A DNA stretch of 64,000 nucleotides from Anaerolineales bacterium (GTDB lineage Bacteria > Chloroflexota > Anaerolineae > Anaerolineales > Villigracilaceae). Below the pieces are notes generated by a model. That model was not told where the DNA came from. It saw nothing but the letters and a program-made list of their open reading frames with translations, and did no database searches. The number at the start of each line of letters is the position of its first letter. Position 1 is the first letter of the stretch. Positions 52,255 to 60,106 of the stretch are shown in pieces. The translations under genes and the position numbers were made by a program. The DNA is taken from assembly GCA_020634895.1 (NCBI GenBank), contig JACKAV010000005.1, forward strand, positions 327,495 through 391,494. The letters are read 5' to 3'.

Positions 52255-54843
52255 ATGCGTGAACGATTACGGCGCCTTTTTGCACCATCGATCTTTGAAG
52301 ACGAGGAAAAAACTCGCGCGGCTCAAACCCTGAACAGCATCGGTTGGGTCGCCATCGGCGTCGTACTTTTGATAACCATCTCACGCTTCATTACACAGGG
52401 CGGACAAAATGACACATCCAAATATGTTCTTCCATTCGTCATTCTTGTCCTCATCATCACGCAGATACTTCTTAAATCAGGTTATGTACGCGGCGCGGGG
52501 ATATTTTTAGTCTCCCTCGTTTGGGTCGCCATGACCTATCAGGCATACAGGTCTGACGGCGTTCGCGATATCGCAATACTGGTCTATTCGATCCTTGTGC
52601 CTCTGGCGGCATTACTGCTTGGCTGGCATGCCGGTTTCATGACCGGCGTGATCAGCGTCATCGCGATCTGGCTCTTCGCATATCAGGAATATATTGGCGC
52701 GCGCACATACACCGCGCAGGAAACTCTCGCATATGCCAGAGACCTCACAGCCGTATTCATCGTTTCCAGCGTCCTGACGTACTACCTGATCCAGCGCCTG
52801 AACCGGTCCCTGTCTGATGCGCGGTTGGAATTAAGGGAACGGCTGCGGGCGGATGAGAAACTCCAGCTTCAGGCACGCTATCTCACCGCGCTTCACGAAA
52901 CGACGTTTGGCCTGCTCAACCGGCTTGAGCTTAATCCCCTCCTTGAGTCGATCCTCGCGCGCGTCAGCGAACTGCTCGACACCCCGCATGTCGGCATCGA
53001 CCTCGTCTCTAAAGATGGAATATTCCTGCGGCAGGAGGTCGGCGCGGGCATTTTCCAAACCATGAACGGAGCATCCACACGCAAAGGCGAAGGACTCACC
53101 GGGCAGGTTTGGGCAAGCGGGAAGACCATTTTTATAAAAGACTACGAATCATGGGAAGGCAAAAACCCCCAAGCCTCGGGGCTGGGATTTTACGCCATCG
53201 CCGGAACTCCGCTGAAATCAAAGAACAGGATCTTCGGAGTCCTGATCGTTGCCCACACAGACCACGAACACAACTTCACCCCCGAACAGGAAGGTCTGCT
53301 CGAAAAGCTCTCCGCCCTCGCATCCCTTGCCATAGACAACGCGCGTTTATATGAAGCTGTCCAAAAGGAACTCAAGGAACGCAAGATCATCGAACAGGAT
53401 ATGCGCTCGAGCGAGGAACGCTTCCGCAAAGTGTTCAACAATGGAAATATCGCCATCACCATTGTGACGCTGGAAGACGGCATCTTTCTCGAAGCCAATG
53501 AAGCCTTCTGGAACCTCTCCGGTCTTGACCCTGAGAAAGCACTGGGAAGGTCCGTTATGGAGTTCAACTTCTGGAACGGTAAAACAGCGCGGGAAAAATT
53601 CATCAAGGACCTTTTGGAAAACGGCTCCCTTCAGGATGTGGAAGTGGAATTCCGCAAAGACGAGGCGCAGAGCAGGGCATCCCTGGCTTATTATGAATTG
53701 ATCAACATCAGGGACCAGCGCTGCATCCTCTGCATGTTCTATGATATTTCCGAACAACGGCGCATCCAACGCGAGTTAAAGGAAAGCGAAGAACGCAACC
53801 GCGCCATCATCTCCTCCATTCCAGACATGATCTTCGAAGTATCCGCCAACGGCACACTGCTGGATTTTATGGCATCCGCAGAACTCACCCCGGTCATGGA
53901 ACCGCACGAATTCATTGGAAAAAACATCAAGGACCTGTTCCCGCCGGAGATCGCAAAACAAACCTTGTTTGCGCTTGAACGCGCACTTAATACGGGGCAG
54001 GTCCACGCCTTTGAATACGGCATGCCCCCCGGCGAGGAAATCCAGTTCTTCGAAGCGCGCGTGGCGGCAGTCACACCAGAATCTGCGATCATCATGGTGC
54101 GGGATATCAGTCAGCGCAAATGGGTGGAGACCGAGCGCGAAAAATTGATCACAGAATTGGAAGAGAAGAACAGCGAACTGGAACGCTTTACCTACACGGT
54201 TTCACACGATCTCAAATCCCCGGTCATCACCATCCGCGGTTTCCTCGGCTTTCTCGAAAAAGACGCCGTCAGCGGCAACCTGCCGCGGCTGCAGGGCGAC
54301 ATCAAACGCATTTCAGACGCCACCGACAAAATGCAGACCCTGCTGAACGAACTGCTCGATCTCTCGCGGGTGGGACGGCTGGTCAACCCGCCGGTAATGG
54401 TTCCATTCAACGCGATAGTCAACAATGCCCTGGACCTTGTTCAGGGACGGATCCACGCGAACAATGTTCAGGTACGCATTCAGGAAAACATGGACAACGT
54501 CTACGTGGACAGCCCCCGCATGGTGGAAGCGCTGCAAAACCTGATCGATAACGCCGCCAAATTCGTTTCCGATACCCCGGTCATCGAGATCGGGCAGGCG
54601 GGCAAGGAAGGCAATATGCCGGTCTTCTTTGTGCGTGATAATGGCATCGGCATCGAACCCATCCACCACGACCGCATCTTCGGGTTGTTCAACAAACTGG
54701 ATGCCACCTCGGAGGGAACAGGCGTTGGGCTTGCCCTCGTAAGGCGCATCATCGAAGTGCATAAAGGCAGGATCTGGGTCCAGAGCGAACCAGAAAAAGG
54801 TGCGACATTTTTCTTCACGCTTCCTTCGGGACCCGAAGCCTGA
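52255..54843 (+). CDS. Membrane-bound GAF/PAS hybrid sensor histidine kinase
   Basis: This 862-residue protein has an N-terminal multi-helix membrane region (about 20-190), a GAF domain (about 205-365), two PAS domains (about 380-500 and 510-625), HisKA with VSHDLKSPV near 650, and an HATPase domain with the N box NLIDNAAKF and GTGVGLALV. It has no receiver domain and no adjacent response regulator, so it is an orphan kinase here. Signal unknown. Confidence 0.92.
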   Translation: MRERLRRLFAPSIFEDEEKTRAAQTLNSIGWVAIGVVLLITISRFITQGGQNDTSKYVLPFVILVLIITQILLKSGYVRGAGIFLVSLVWVAMTYQAYRSDGVRDIAILVYSILVPLAALLLGWHAGFMTGVISVIAIWLFAYQEYIGARTYTAQETLAYARDLTAVFIVSSVLTYYLIQRLNRSLSDARLELRERLRADEKLQLQARYLTALHETTFGLLNRLELNPLLESILARVSELLDTPHVGIDLVSKDGIFLRQEVGAGIFQTMNGASTRKGEGLTGQVWASGKTIFIKDYESWEGKNPQASGLGFYAIAGTPLKSKNRIFGVLIVAHTDHEHNFTPEQEGLLEKLSALASLAIDNARLYEAVQKELKERKIIEQDMRSSEERFRKVFNNGNIAITIVTLEDGIFLEANEAFWNLSGLDPEKALGRSVMEFNFWNGKTAREKFIKDLLENGSLQDVEVEFRKDEAQSRASLAYYELINIRDQRCILCMFYDISEQRRIQRELKESEERNRAIISSIPDMIFEVSANGTLLDFMASAELTPVMEPHEFIGKNIKDLFPPEIAKQTLFALERALNTGQVHAFEYGMPPGEEIQFFEARVAAVTPESAIIMVRDISQRKWVETEREKLITELEEKNSELERFTYTVSHDLKSPVITIRGFLGFLEKDAVSGNLPRLQGDIKRISDATDKMQTLLNELLDLSRVGRLVNPPVMVPFNAIVNNALDLVQGRIHANNVQVRIQENMDNVYVDSPRMVEALQNLIDNAAKFVSDTPVIEIGQAGKEGNMPVFFVRDNGIGIEPIHHDRIFGLFNKLDATSEGTGVGLALVRRIIEVHKGRIWVQSEPEKGATFFFTLPSGPEA

Positions 54844-54885
54844 ATCGTGATATAACTGGCTTCATCTCATTTTGGAGGCTTTTTT

Positions 54886-55806
54886 ATGAAACATGCAGTA
54901 AGTGTCAGCATTGGGTCATCGAAACGTAACAAGTCTGTAGAAGTAAATTTATTGGGAGAAACCGTCCGCATCGAACGCATCGGCACGGACGGCGACATGG
55001 ATGCCGCCGCGCTCAAATACCAGGAACTCGACGGCAAGGTGGATGCGTTCGGCGTCGGTGGGGCTGACCTGGGCGCCATTGTGGAAGGCAAATTCTATCC
55101 ATTCCATTCCGTGCAAAAACTCGTGCGTTATATCAAGAAAACCCCCGTTGTGGATGGCGGCGGTCTCAAGAACACACTGGAGAACCGGGCGCCAGCCTTC
55201 CTCGATAAAGAGATCGGCGACTACATCAACGAGCGCGGACGCAAGGTCATGGTCACTGTAGGCGTCGACCGTTGGGGACTCTCCAAGTCCTTTGCAGAAT
55301 CAGGCTACGAAACCGTCTTCTGCGACCTGATGTTCGCTCTCGACGTGCCCATCCCCGTCCGCTCCATGAAGGGCTTGAGAACCCTCGCCGCATTACTGAT
55401 CCCCATCGTCACGCGCTTCCCGTTCGAATGGCTGTACCCCACCGGCGAAAAGCAGGACGAACACAAACCCAAATACAACAAATGGTATGAATGGGCAACC
55501 GTCATCGCTGGTGACTGTCACTATATCAAACGCCACATGCCCTTCAACATGCAGGGCAAGGTCGTGGTCACCAACACCACCACACCTGAAGATGTCGAAT
55601 TCTTCCGCAAATGCGGCATAAGATACCTCATCACCACCACCCCGGTTCTGGATGGACGTTCCTTCGGAACGAACATGATGGAAGCGGCTCTCGTTGCCCT
55701 TTCCGGCAAGGGACGTCCCCTCTCCTTCGAAGAGCTGGATGAAATGTTGAACCAGCTTGGCTTCCAGCCGCAGATCCAGGACCTCGGCGAAGCGCCTCAG
55801 GCGTAA
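54886..55806 (+). CDS. Conserved protein resembling proteins annotated as quinate 5-dehydrogenase
   Basis: This 306-residue protein has no classical GxGxxG Rossmann motif. Features are FGVGGADLGAI (about 58-68), VDGGGLKNTLE, VGVDRWGL and a late NTTTPEDVEFF then DGRSFGTNMMEA. Proteins with this pattern are sometimes annotated as quinate 5-dehydrogenase, which I would not trust without further evidence. It is 43 nt upstream of the nucleotidyltransferase gene. A GGAG ribosome site is present. Confidence 0.55.
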   Translation: MKHAVSVSIGSSKRNKSVEVNLLGETVRIERIGTDGDMDAAALKYQELDGKVDAFGVGGADLGAIVEGKFYPFHSVQKLVRYIKKTPVVDGGGLKNTLENRAPAFLDKEIGDYINERGRKVMVTVGVDRWGLSKSFAESGYETVFCDLMFALDVPIPVRSMKGLRTLAALLIPIVTRFPFEWLYPTGEKQDEHKPKYNKWYEWATVIAGDCHYIKRHMPFNMQGKVVVTNTTTPEDVEFFRKCGIRYLITTTPVLDGRSFGTNMMEAALVALSGKGRPLSFEELDEMLNQLGFQPQIQDLGEAPQA

Positions 55807-55848
55807 CCCCTCTAAACGCAACTTCAGCAACGAAAAGGAACGTAGACT

Positions 55849-56742
55849 ATGAACGCCATAGTACTTGCAGGGGGCATCCCCCAACCCGGCGAAAAATTAT
55901 ATTCATACGCCAATGGCGACCCCAAAGCCCTCATCGATATGGCTGGCAAACCCATGGTACAGTGGGTGCTGGATGCTTTGGGAGAAGCCAAGTCTGTCGA
56001 TCAGGTTATCGTGATCGGACTTTCCGCAAAAAGCGATCTGAACTGCAAAAAGCCCCTTCATTTTCTCTCCAATCAGGGACGCATGTTAGCCAACGTGGTG
56101 GCTGGTGTTAATAGATCCCTTGAACTGACCCCAAAAGGCGAGTATGTGCTGGTCGTTTCCGCAGACATTCCCGCCCTCAAAGGCTCCATGGTCGATTGGC
56201 TGGTAAAGACCGCAATGGAAACCAGGGACGACCTTTATTATGGGGTCTGCCCGCGCGAGGTGATGGAAGCGCGCTATCCCGCCTCCAACCGCACCTACAC
56301 CAAACTCAAGGATATGGAAGTCTGCGGCGCAGATGTCAACATTACACACTACCGCATGGCAACCGAACATCTCGACACATGGGAACAGTTGATGGGCAAC
56401 CGCAAGAGTCCCTTGCGGCAGGCAGCCATCATCGGTTTGGATACGCTCTTCCAGATCGCGACCCGTCAGCTTACGTTGCAGGACGTGGTCAAACGCGCCT
56501 CGCAGCGCATTGGCATCAAGGGTCGCGCCATCATCTGGGACAAGGCTGAACCCTGCATGGACGTGGACAAGCCCCATCAGTTGGAATTGATGCGTGAAGA
56601 TCTGGCGAAACAGGTCAACGAGCCGAAAAAAGCCGCAGCGAAGAAAACATCCGCACCCCGAAAATCCGTCAAGAAGACGGCGGCAAAGAAACCTGCTGCC
56701 AAAAAGACACCCGCAGCGAAACCCAGGGCAAAACGTAAATGA
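55849..56742 (+). CDS. MobA-like nucleotidyltransferase with histone-H1-like tail
   Basis: This 297-residue protein has an N-terminal MobA/GT-A-type NTP transferase domain with LAGGIPQPG (6-14), DPKALIDMAGKPM as the nucleotide-binding loop and VVSADIPAL with the metal Asp. It is followed from about residue 262 by a Lys/Ala/Pro-rich tail of about 36 residues with repeated KKTAAKKP-like units. The tail would bind DNA, RNA or polyanions. It overlaps the PAP2 gene by 4 nt. Substrate unknown; nucleotide-sugar or polyol-phosphate transfer is plausible. Confidence 0.75.
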   Translation: MNAIVLAGGIPQPGEKLYSYANGDPKALIDMAGKPMVQWVLDALGEAKSVDQVIVIGLSAKSDLNCKKPLHFLSNQGRMLANVVAGVNRSLELTPKGEYVLVVSADIPALKGSMVDWLVKTAMETRDDLYYGVCPREVMEARYPASNRTYTKLKDMEVCGADVNITHYRMATEHLDTWEQLMGNRKSPLRQAAIIGLDTLFQIATRQLTLQDVVKRASQRIGIKGRAIIWDKAEPCMDVDKPHQLELMREDLAKQVNEPKKAAAKKTSAPRKSVKKTAAKKPAAKKTPAAKPRAKRK

Positions 56743-57299
56743 TGTTTCGCCGCATCCTTGAACTAGATGCCCGGCTTTCCAGTCAAATGAGAGTGGCTGA
56801 AAAGCCGGGTCTTTTACGCAACATCGCCATCTTCTTCGCCCACTCCGGCGACTCGTGGTTTTGGCTGGCAGGTCTTTTCATCGCCTGGTTCTTCAGCAAC
56901 ACCTTTTGGAAACATTGGGAAACCGTGGAGTTCTTTGGCATCCTCGGGCTGGCGGGCATTGTGCTCATGGTTAAGTTCATGGTGAAGCGCAAACGTCCCG
57001 AAGGGGATTGGGGCGACATCTACCGCAACACCGACCCGCACTCCTTCCCATCGGGACACGCCGCCCGCGCCTTTCTCATTGCCGTATTGGGAACGGTTCT
57101 TGCCCCGCCCTGGCTTGCAATTGCTCTTTGGGTTTGGGCGCCGCTGGTAGCTCTTGCCCGCGTATCCATGGGCGTGCATTATCTTTCGGATATCATCGCC
57201 GGAGCCATTCTGGGAATCATCGTCGGGCTGATCGGTTTACAGATCTACCAACCCATGCTCGACCGGCTCTTCGCCGCCACCGGTTTTTTGTTCTGGTAA
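56739..57299 (+). CDS. PAP2-family membrane phosphatase
   Basis: This 186-residue membrane protein has the three PAP2 motifs: KRKRP, PSGH with catalytic His, and ARVSMGVHYLSD with the second His. It dephosphorylates lipid phosphates such as undecaprenyl pyrophosphate or phosphatidic acid. The start overlaps the preceding stop (ATGATG context), so it is coupled to the nucleotidyltransferase, suggesting a shared lipid or cell-envelope pathway. Confidence 0.9.
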   Translation: MMFRRILELDARLSSQMRVAEKPGLLRNIAIFFAHSGDSWFWLAGLFIAWFFSNTFWKHWETVEFFGILGLAGIVLMVKFMVKRKRPEGDWGDIYRNTDPHSFPSGHAARAFLIAVLGTVLAPPWLAIALWVWAPLVALARVSMGVHYLSDIIAGAILGIIVGLIGLQIYQPMLDRLFAATGFLFW

Positions 57300-57315
57300 A
57301 AAAACGATCACACGA

Positions 57316-57350
57316 AAAAAGCCGACCAGATAAAACTGGTCGGCTTTTTC
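57316..57350. terminator. Bidirectional terminator
   Basis: The stem AAAAAGCCGACCAG / CTGGTCGGCTTTTT has a 6-nt loop, between the convergent PAP2 and yhhQ genes. Confidence 0.92.
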
Positions 57351-57417
57351 TGTGTAAATTCATGAAATCCGCGGTAAACGCTTTTGATTAAATTGGGGCT
57401 CAATCAGGTATTCAATT

Positions 57418-58122
57418 TTACGCAACGAAGGGATTGAAATCCGTATCGCGGTCGTAATAGTCTTCGTTCTCCGCGTGTTTTAGTTTATTGATGACCAGAT
57501 ACGTCAACGGAGTCATCACGGCTTCGATGGTCACTTTGAAAATATAATTCGTGAGGGAAAGCGTAAAGAACAAACTCCACGGGAAAACGCCAAACAAAGA
57601 AGCAACCGCCACAAAGACGAGAGAATCCACTGCTTCGCCGACCAGTGTACTACCTATCGTACGCGTCCATAACCAGCGACCGTTCGTAAGGATCTTCATC
57701 TTGGCAAGTACATACGAGTTGAAGAACTCGCCGAGCCAGTACCCTGCCAAACTCGCCGCCACGATGCCGCCTGTGCTCATCCCGCCGAGGATGGCTTGAT
57801 ACGCCGCATCGCCCGCGTATCCCTGCCAGGTGGCTTCACCCGGCATGATGCTCACCAGCCAGAACGTCAACGCAGTGACCGCCAGCGCGAAGAACCCCGT
57901 CCAGATGACGCGGCGCGAGCGCCGATATCCATATACTTCGGTGAGCACATCCCCAAAGACATAGCTGACCGGGAACAATAAAGTGCCTGCATCGAATGCC
58001 AAATGAATGCCAAAGATGCTGATGCCCCAGTCTACAATCTTGGCAGAGGACGCGATATTGCTGGTGATAAGCACAGCAACAAAGAACGCCATAATAATGT
58101 CAAAATATTTATAAGTTCGCAT
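57418..58122 (-). CDS. yhhQ: Queuosine precursor transporter YhhQ
   Basis: This 234-residue membrane protein has about six helices and family features TSNIASSAKIV, FPVSYVFGDVLTEVYGY, GEFFNSYVLAKMK and STLVGEAVDS. It imports 7-cyano-7-deazaguanine or preQ1 for tRNA queuosine. The upstream 70 nt contain no recognisable preQ1 riboswitch; the hairpin there belongs to the recF end. Confidence 0.9.
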   Translation of the reverse strand: MRTYKYFDIIMAFFVAVLITSNIASSAKIVDWGISIFGIHLAFDAGTLLFPVSYVFGDVLTEVYGYRRSRRVIWTGFFALAVTALTFWLVSIMPGEATWQGYAGDAAYQAILGGMSTGGIVAASLAGYWLGEFFNSYVLAKMKILTNGRWLWTRTIGSTLVGEAVDSLVFVAVASLFGVFPWSLFFTLSLTNYIFKVTIEAVMTPLTYLVINKLKHAENEDYYDRDTDFNPFVA

Positions 58123-58172
58123 TGGTAAATTCCTTTATTGAGAGGGCTAGTTTTACCACAGTTAAATAAACA

Positions 58173-58193
58173 GGTCACGCTTGCAGCGTGACC
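58173..58193 (-). repeat. Palindrome after recF (possible terminator)
   Basis: A perfect 8-bp stem GGTCACGC / GCGTGACC with a TTGCA loop lies 3 nt beyond the recF stop on the minus strand, followed by a moderately T-rich tract. The same core occurs at 6578-6598, so it may be a small dispersed element used as a terminator. Confidence 0.6.
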
Positions 58194-58195
58194 CG

Positions 58196-59401
58196 CTATT
58201 TTCTTGGTGTAACCACCCCATTCTTTACGTCCCAAATTTCTGCCCCTTCCGTAAACTCAGTTGTAAATGGATTCAGGTCCGTTGTTGTGAACAGGACCTG
58301 CTGGTCCTGACTTACATACTTCAACAAGTCCGCGCGGCGGGATGCATCAAGCTCCGCCATCACCTCATCGAGCAGAATGACCGGGTACTCGCCTGTGCGT
58401 TCCCGCATCCATTCGACCTCGGCAAGTTTCAACGCCAGCAGCGTGGTGCGCATCTGTCCGCGCGAGCCGTAATTGCCCACGTCCGCTTTGTTGATGATGA
58501 AGCGCAGGTCATCGCGGTGCGGACCGATGGTCGTCACGCCGCGGGCGATCTCTTCGCCGCGAATCTGTTTGAGACGCGCAAGAAAACCATCCTGAATTTC
58601 CTTCAACTCAATGGACGATCTATCAATGGTGGTATCGATCTTCAAGCCAAGCTGACCATCAGGCTTGGGCAGCGGGTCGTAGGCAGGCTCATAGGCGAGA
58701 CGAAGGATCTCGGAGCCGCGAGTCAGTTCGTGATGCACGCGCGAAGCGAGTCGTTCGATCTCCTGGATTGCCTGAATGCGCCACAAGATGATCTGCGATC
58801 CGAACCTGACCAACGCCTCATCCCAGACTTCGAGCTGGGTGCCGCTTCCTCCATTTTCATTCAACGCCTTGAGCAATGCATTGCGCTGCGTGAGCGCCTG
58901 CGAATATTCGTTGAGCGCGCGAGCATACGCCGGGACCGCCTGCGCCAGGGCAAGGTTGAGATAACGACGGCGTTCATCCGGTCCGCCTTCGATGATCTGC
59001 GACATCTGCGGTACGAAGATGACGGCGTTGAAATGACCGATGACATCGTTGACATGACGCTTCACGCCGTCGAGAAGAATTTCCTTGCGGAGGCGCTGCC
59101 CATTCGCGCCGGTCGGCTCGAGGATAAGCCGCGCTTCGAGCCGGTGTTTGGATTTGCCGCGCTGATAGTCCGCCACAAGCCGCGTCACTGCCAGCGGATT
59201 CTTCGCCTCATGAAAGTTGACGATCTGCCGGTCTGCGTGAGTTTGAAACGACGTGAACGCCGCCAGAAAATAGATCGCCTCAAGCGCGGAGGTTTTGCCC
59301 TGCGCGTTCTGCCCCACCAACACAACAGCCCGCCGTGGAAGTTCAACATCCAGGCGGGTAAGACTGCGGAAATTGGTAAGGGAGAGGTGGCGTAAGTGCA
59401 T
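58196..59401 (-). CDS. recF: RecF DNA repair ATPase
   Basis: This 401-residue SMC-like ATPase has Walker A GQNAQGKTSALEA (about 32-44), the RecF segment GGPDERRRYLNLAL, PHRDDL and Walker B VILLDEVMAELD with the D loop. It loads RecA at gaps with RecO and RecR. It is alone here, not in the dnaA-dnaN-recF operon seen in many bacteria. Confidence 0.95.
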   Translation of the reverse strand: MHLRHLSLTNFRSLTRLDVELPRRAVVLVGQNAQGKTSALEAIYFLAAFTSFQTHADRQIVNFHEAKNPLAVTRLVADYQRGKSKHRLEARLILEPTGANGQRLRKEILLDGVKRHVNDVIGHFNAVIFVPQMSQIIEGGPDERRRYLNLALAQAVPAYARALNEYSQALTQRNALLKALNENGGSGTQLEVWDEALVRFGSQIILWRIQAIQEIERLASRVHHELTRGSEILRLAYEPAYDPLPKPDGQLGLKIDTTIDRSSIELKEIQDGFLARLKQIRGEEIARGVTTIGPHRDDLRFIINKADVGNYGSRGQMRTTLLALKLAEVEWMRERTGEYPVILLDEVMAELDASRRADLLKYVSQDQQVLFTTTDLNPFTTEFTEGAEIWDVKNGVVTPRK

Positions 59402-59481
59402 AGGAAGGTTGCAGGTTTAAGGTTGCAAGTTTGAAGTTGAATGTTAAACCTGTAACCTTCAACTTTAGATTTGCAACTGAA
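59402..59481. repeat. Low-complexity repeat tract between def and recF
   Basis: The 80-bp gap contains repeated units of the type AGGTTGCAGGTTTAAGG and GTTTGAAGTTGAA, with partly inverted partners such as AAGTTGAA/TTCAACTT. A related tract appears inside kdpB at 8305-8358. It has no coding content. Confidence 0.65.
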
Positions 59482-60009
59482 TCAATCCAGCGGCGTTTCT
59501 TCTTCCTCGGTCGGCTTCCACACACGGGTGGCGCGGTCTGTGAAAAGGACGCCGTGCAGGTGGTCGATCTCATGCTGGAAGATGCGAGCCATCCAGCCAT
59601 CGACCTTCAACTTGACGGGTTTGCCGTGACGGTTAAGCGCCTTGACCTGTATCGCCTCGTGCCGTTCCACTTCGCCGACCAGACCGGGAATGGACAAACA
59701 ACCTTCGATGCCCATTACCTTTTCATCGGAGACCTTTGTGATCTCAGGGTTGATGAGAACGAACAGCTTTTTCTGCGGAGGAGGAGCATCCTCTTCCATC
59801 TCTTCATCCTCGCCTTCGGCATACTCAACAACCGCCAATTGCATGGGCAGATTGATCTGCGGCGCCGCCAGCCCCACGCCGGGAGCTTCGCGCATGGTCT
59901 CGATCATGTCGTCGATGAGAGTCTGCAAGTCCTTATCGAATTGGGTAACGGGTCGTGCCTTCTTCCGCAAAATAGGCTCAGGCAGATATACGATTTGTCT
60001 TAATGCCAT
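59482..60009 (-). CDS. def: Peptide deformylase
   Basis: This 175-residue protein has the three deformylase motifs: GVGLAAPQ (about 45-52), EGCLS with the metal Cys, and HEIDHLHG with the HExxH zinc/iron site. It removes the N-formyl group from nascent proteins. An unusual acidic/proline segment (EGEDEEMEEDAPPP, about 68-81) is inserted before the LINPE strand. A TACAAT-type -10 box lies about 70 nt upstream. Confidence 0.95.
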   Translation of the reverse strand: MALRQIVYLPEPILRKKARPVTQFDKDLQTLIDDMIETMREAPGVGLAAPQINLPMQLAVVEYAEGEDEEMEEDAPPPQKKLFVLINPEITKVSDEKVMGIEGCLSIPGLVGEVERHEAIQVKALNRHGKPVKLKVDGWMARIFQHEIDHLHGVLFTDRATRVWKPTEEEETPLD

Positions 60010-60106
60010 TCTTGATATTCCTCTTTATTTATGAAGCATGACAACCTGATAACGGGCTGTCTTAAGCGCAAGCATTGTACCAAAACCAGTTCTATCGGGT
60101 CTATTA

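Noticed and set aside
56640..56742. Lys/Ala-rich tail as a separate histone-like gene
   Set aside because: No start codon or ribosome site of its own; it is in frame with the nucleotidyltransferase.
58123..58195. preQ1 riboswitch upstream of yhhQ
   Set aside because: The short leader contains only the recF-end palindrome; no preQ1 aptamer-like pseudoknot pattern was seen.
58181..59395. 404-codon plus-strand frame opposite recF
   Set aside because: RecF motifs are on the minus strand; the plus frame is a mirror of high-GC codon usage.
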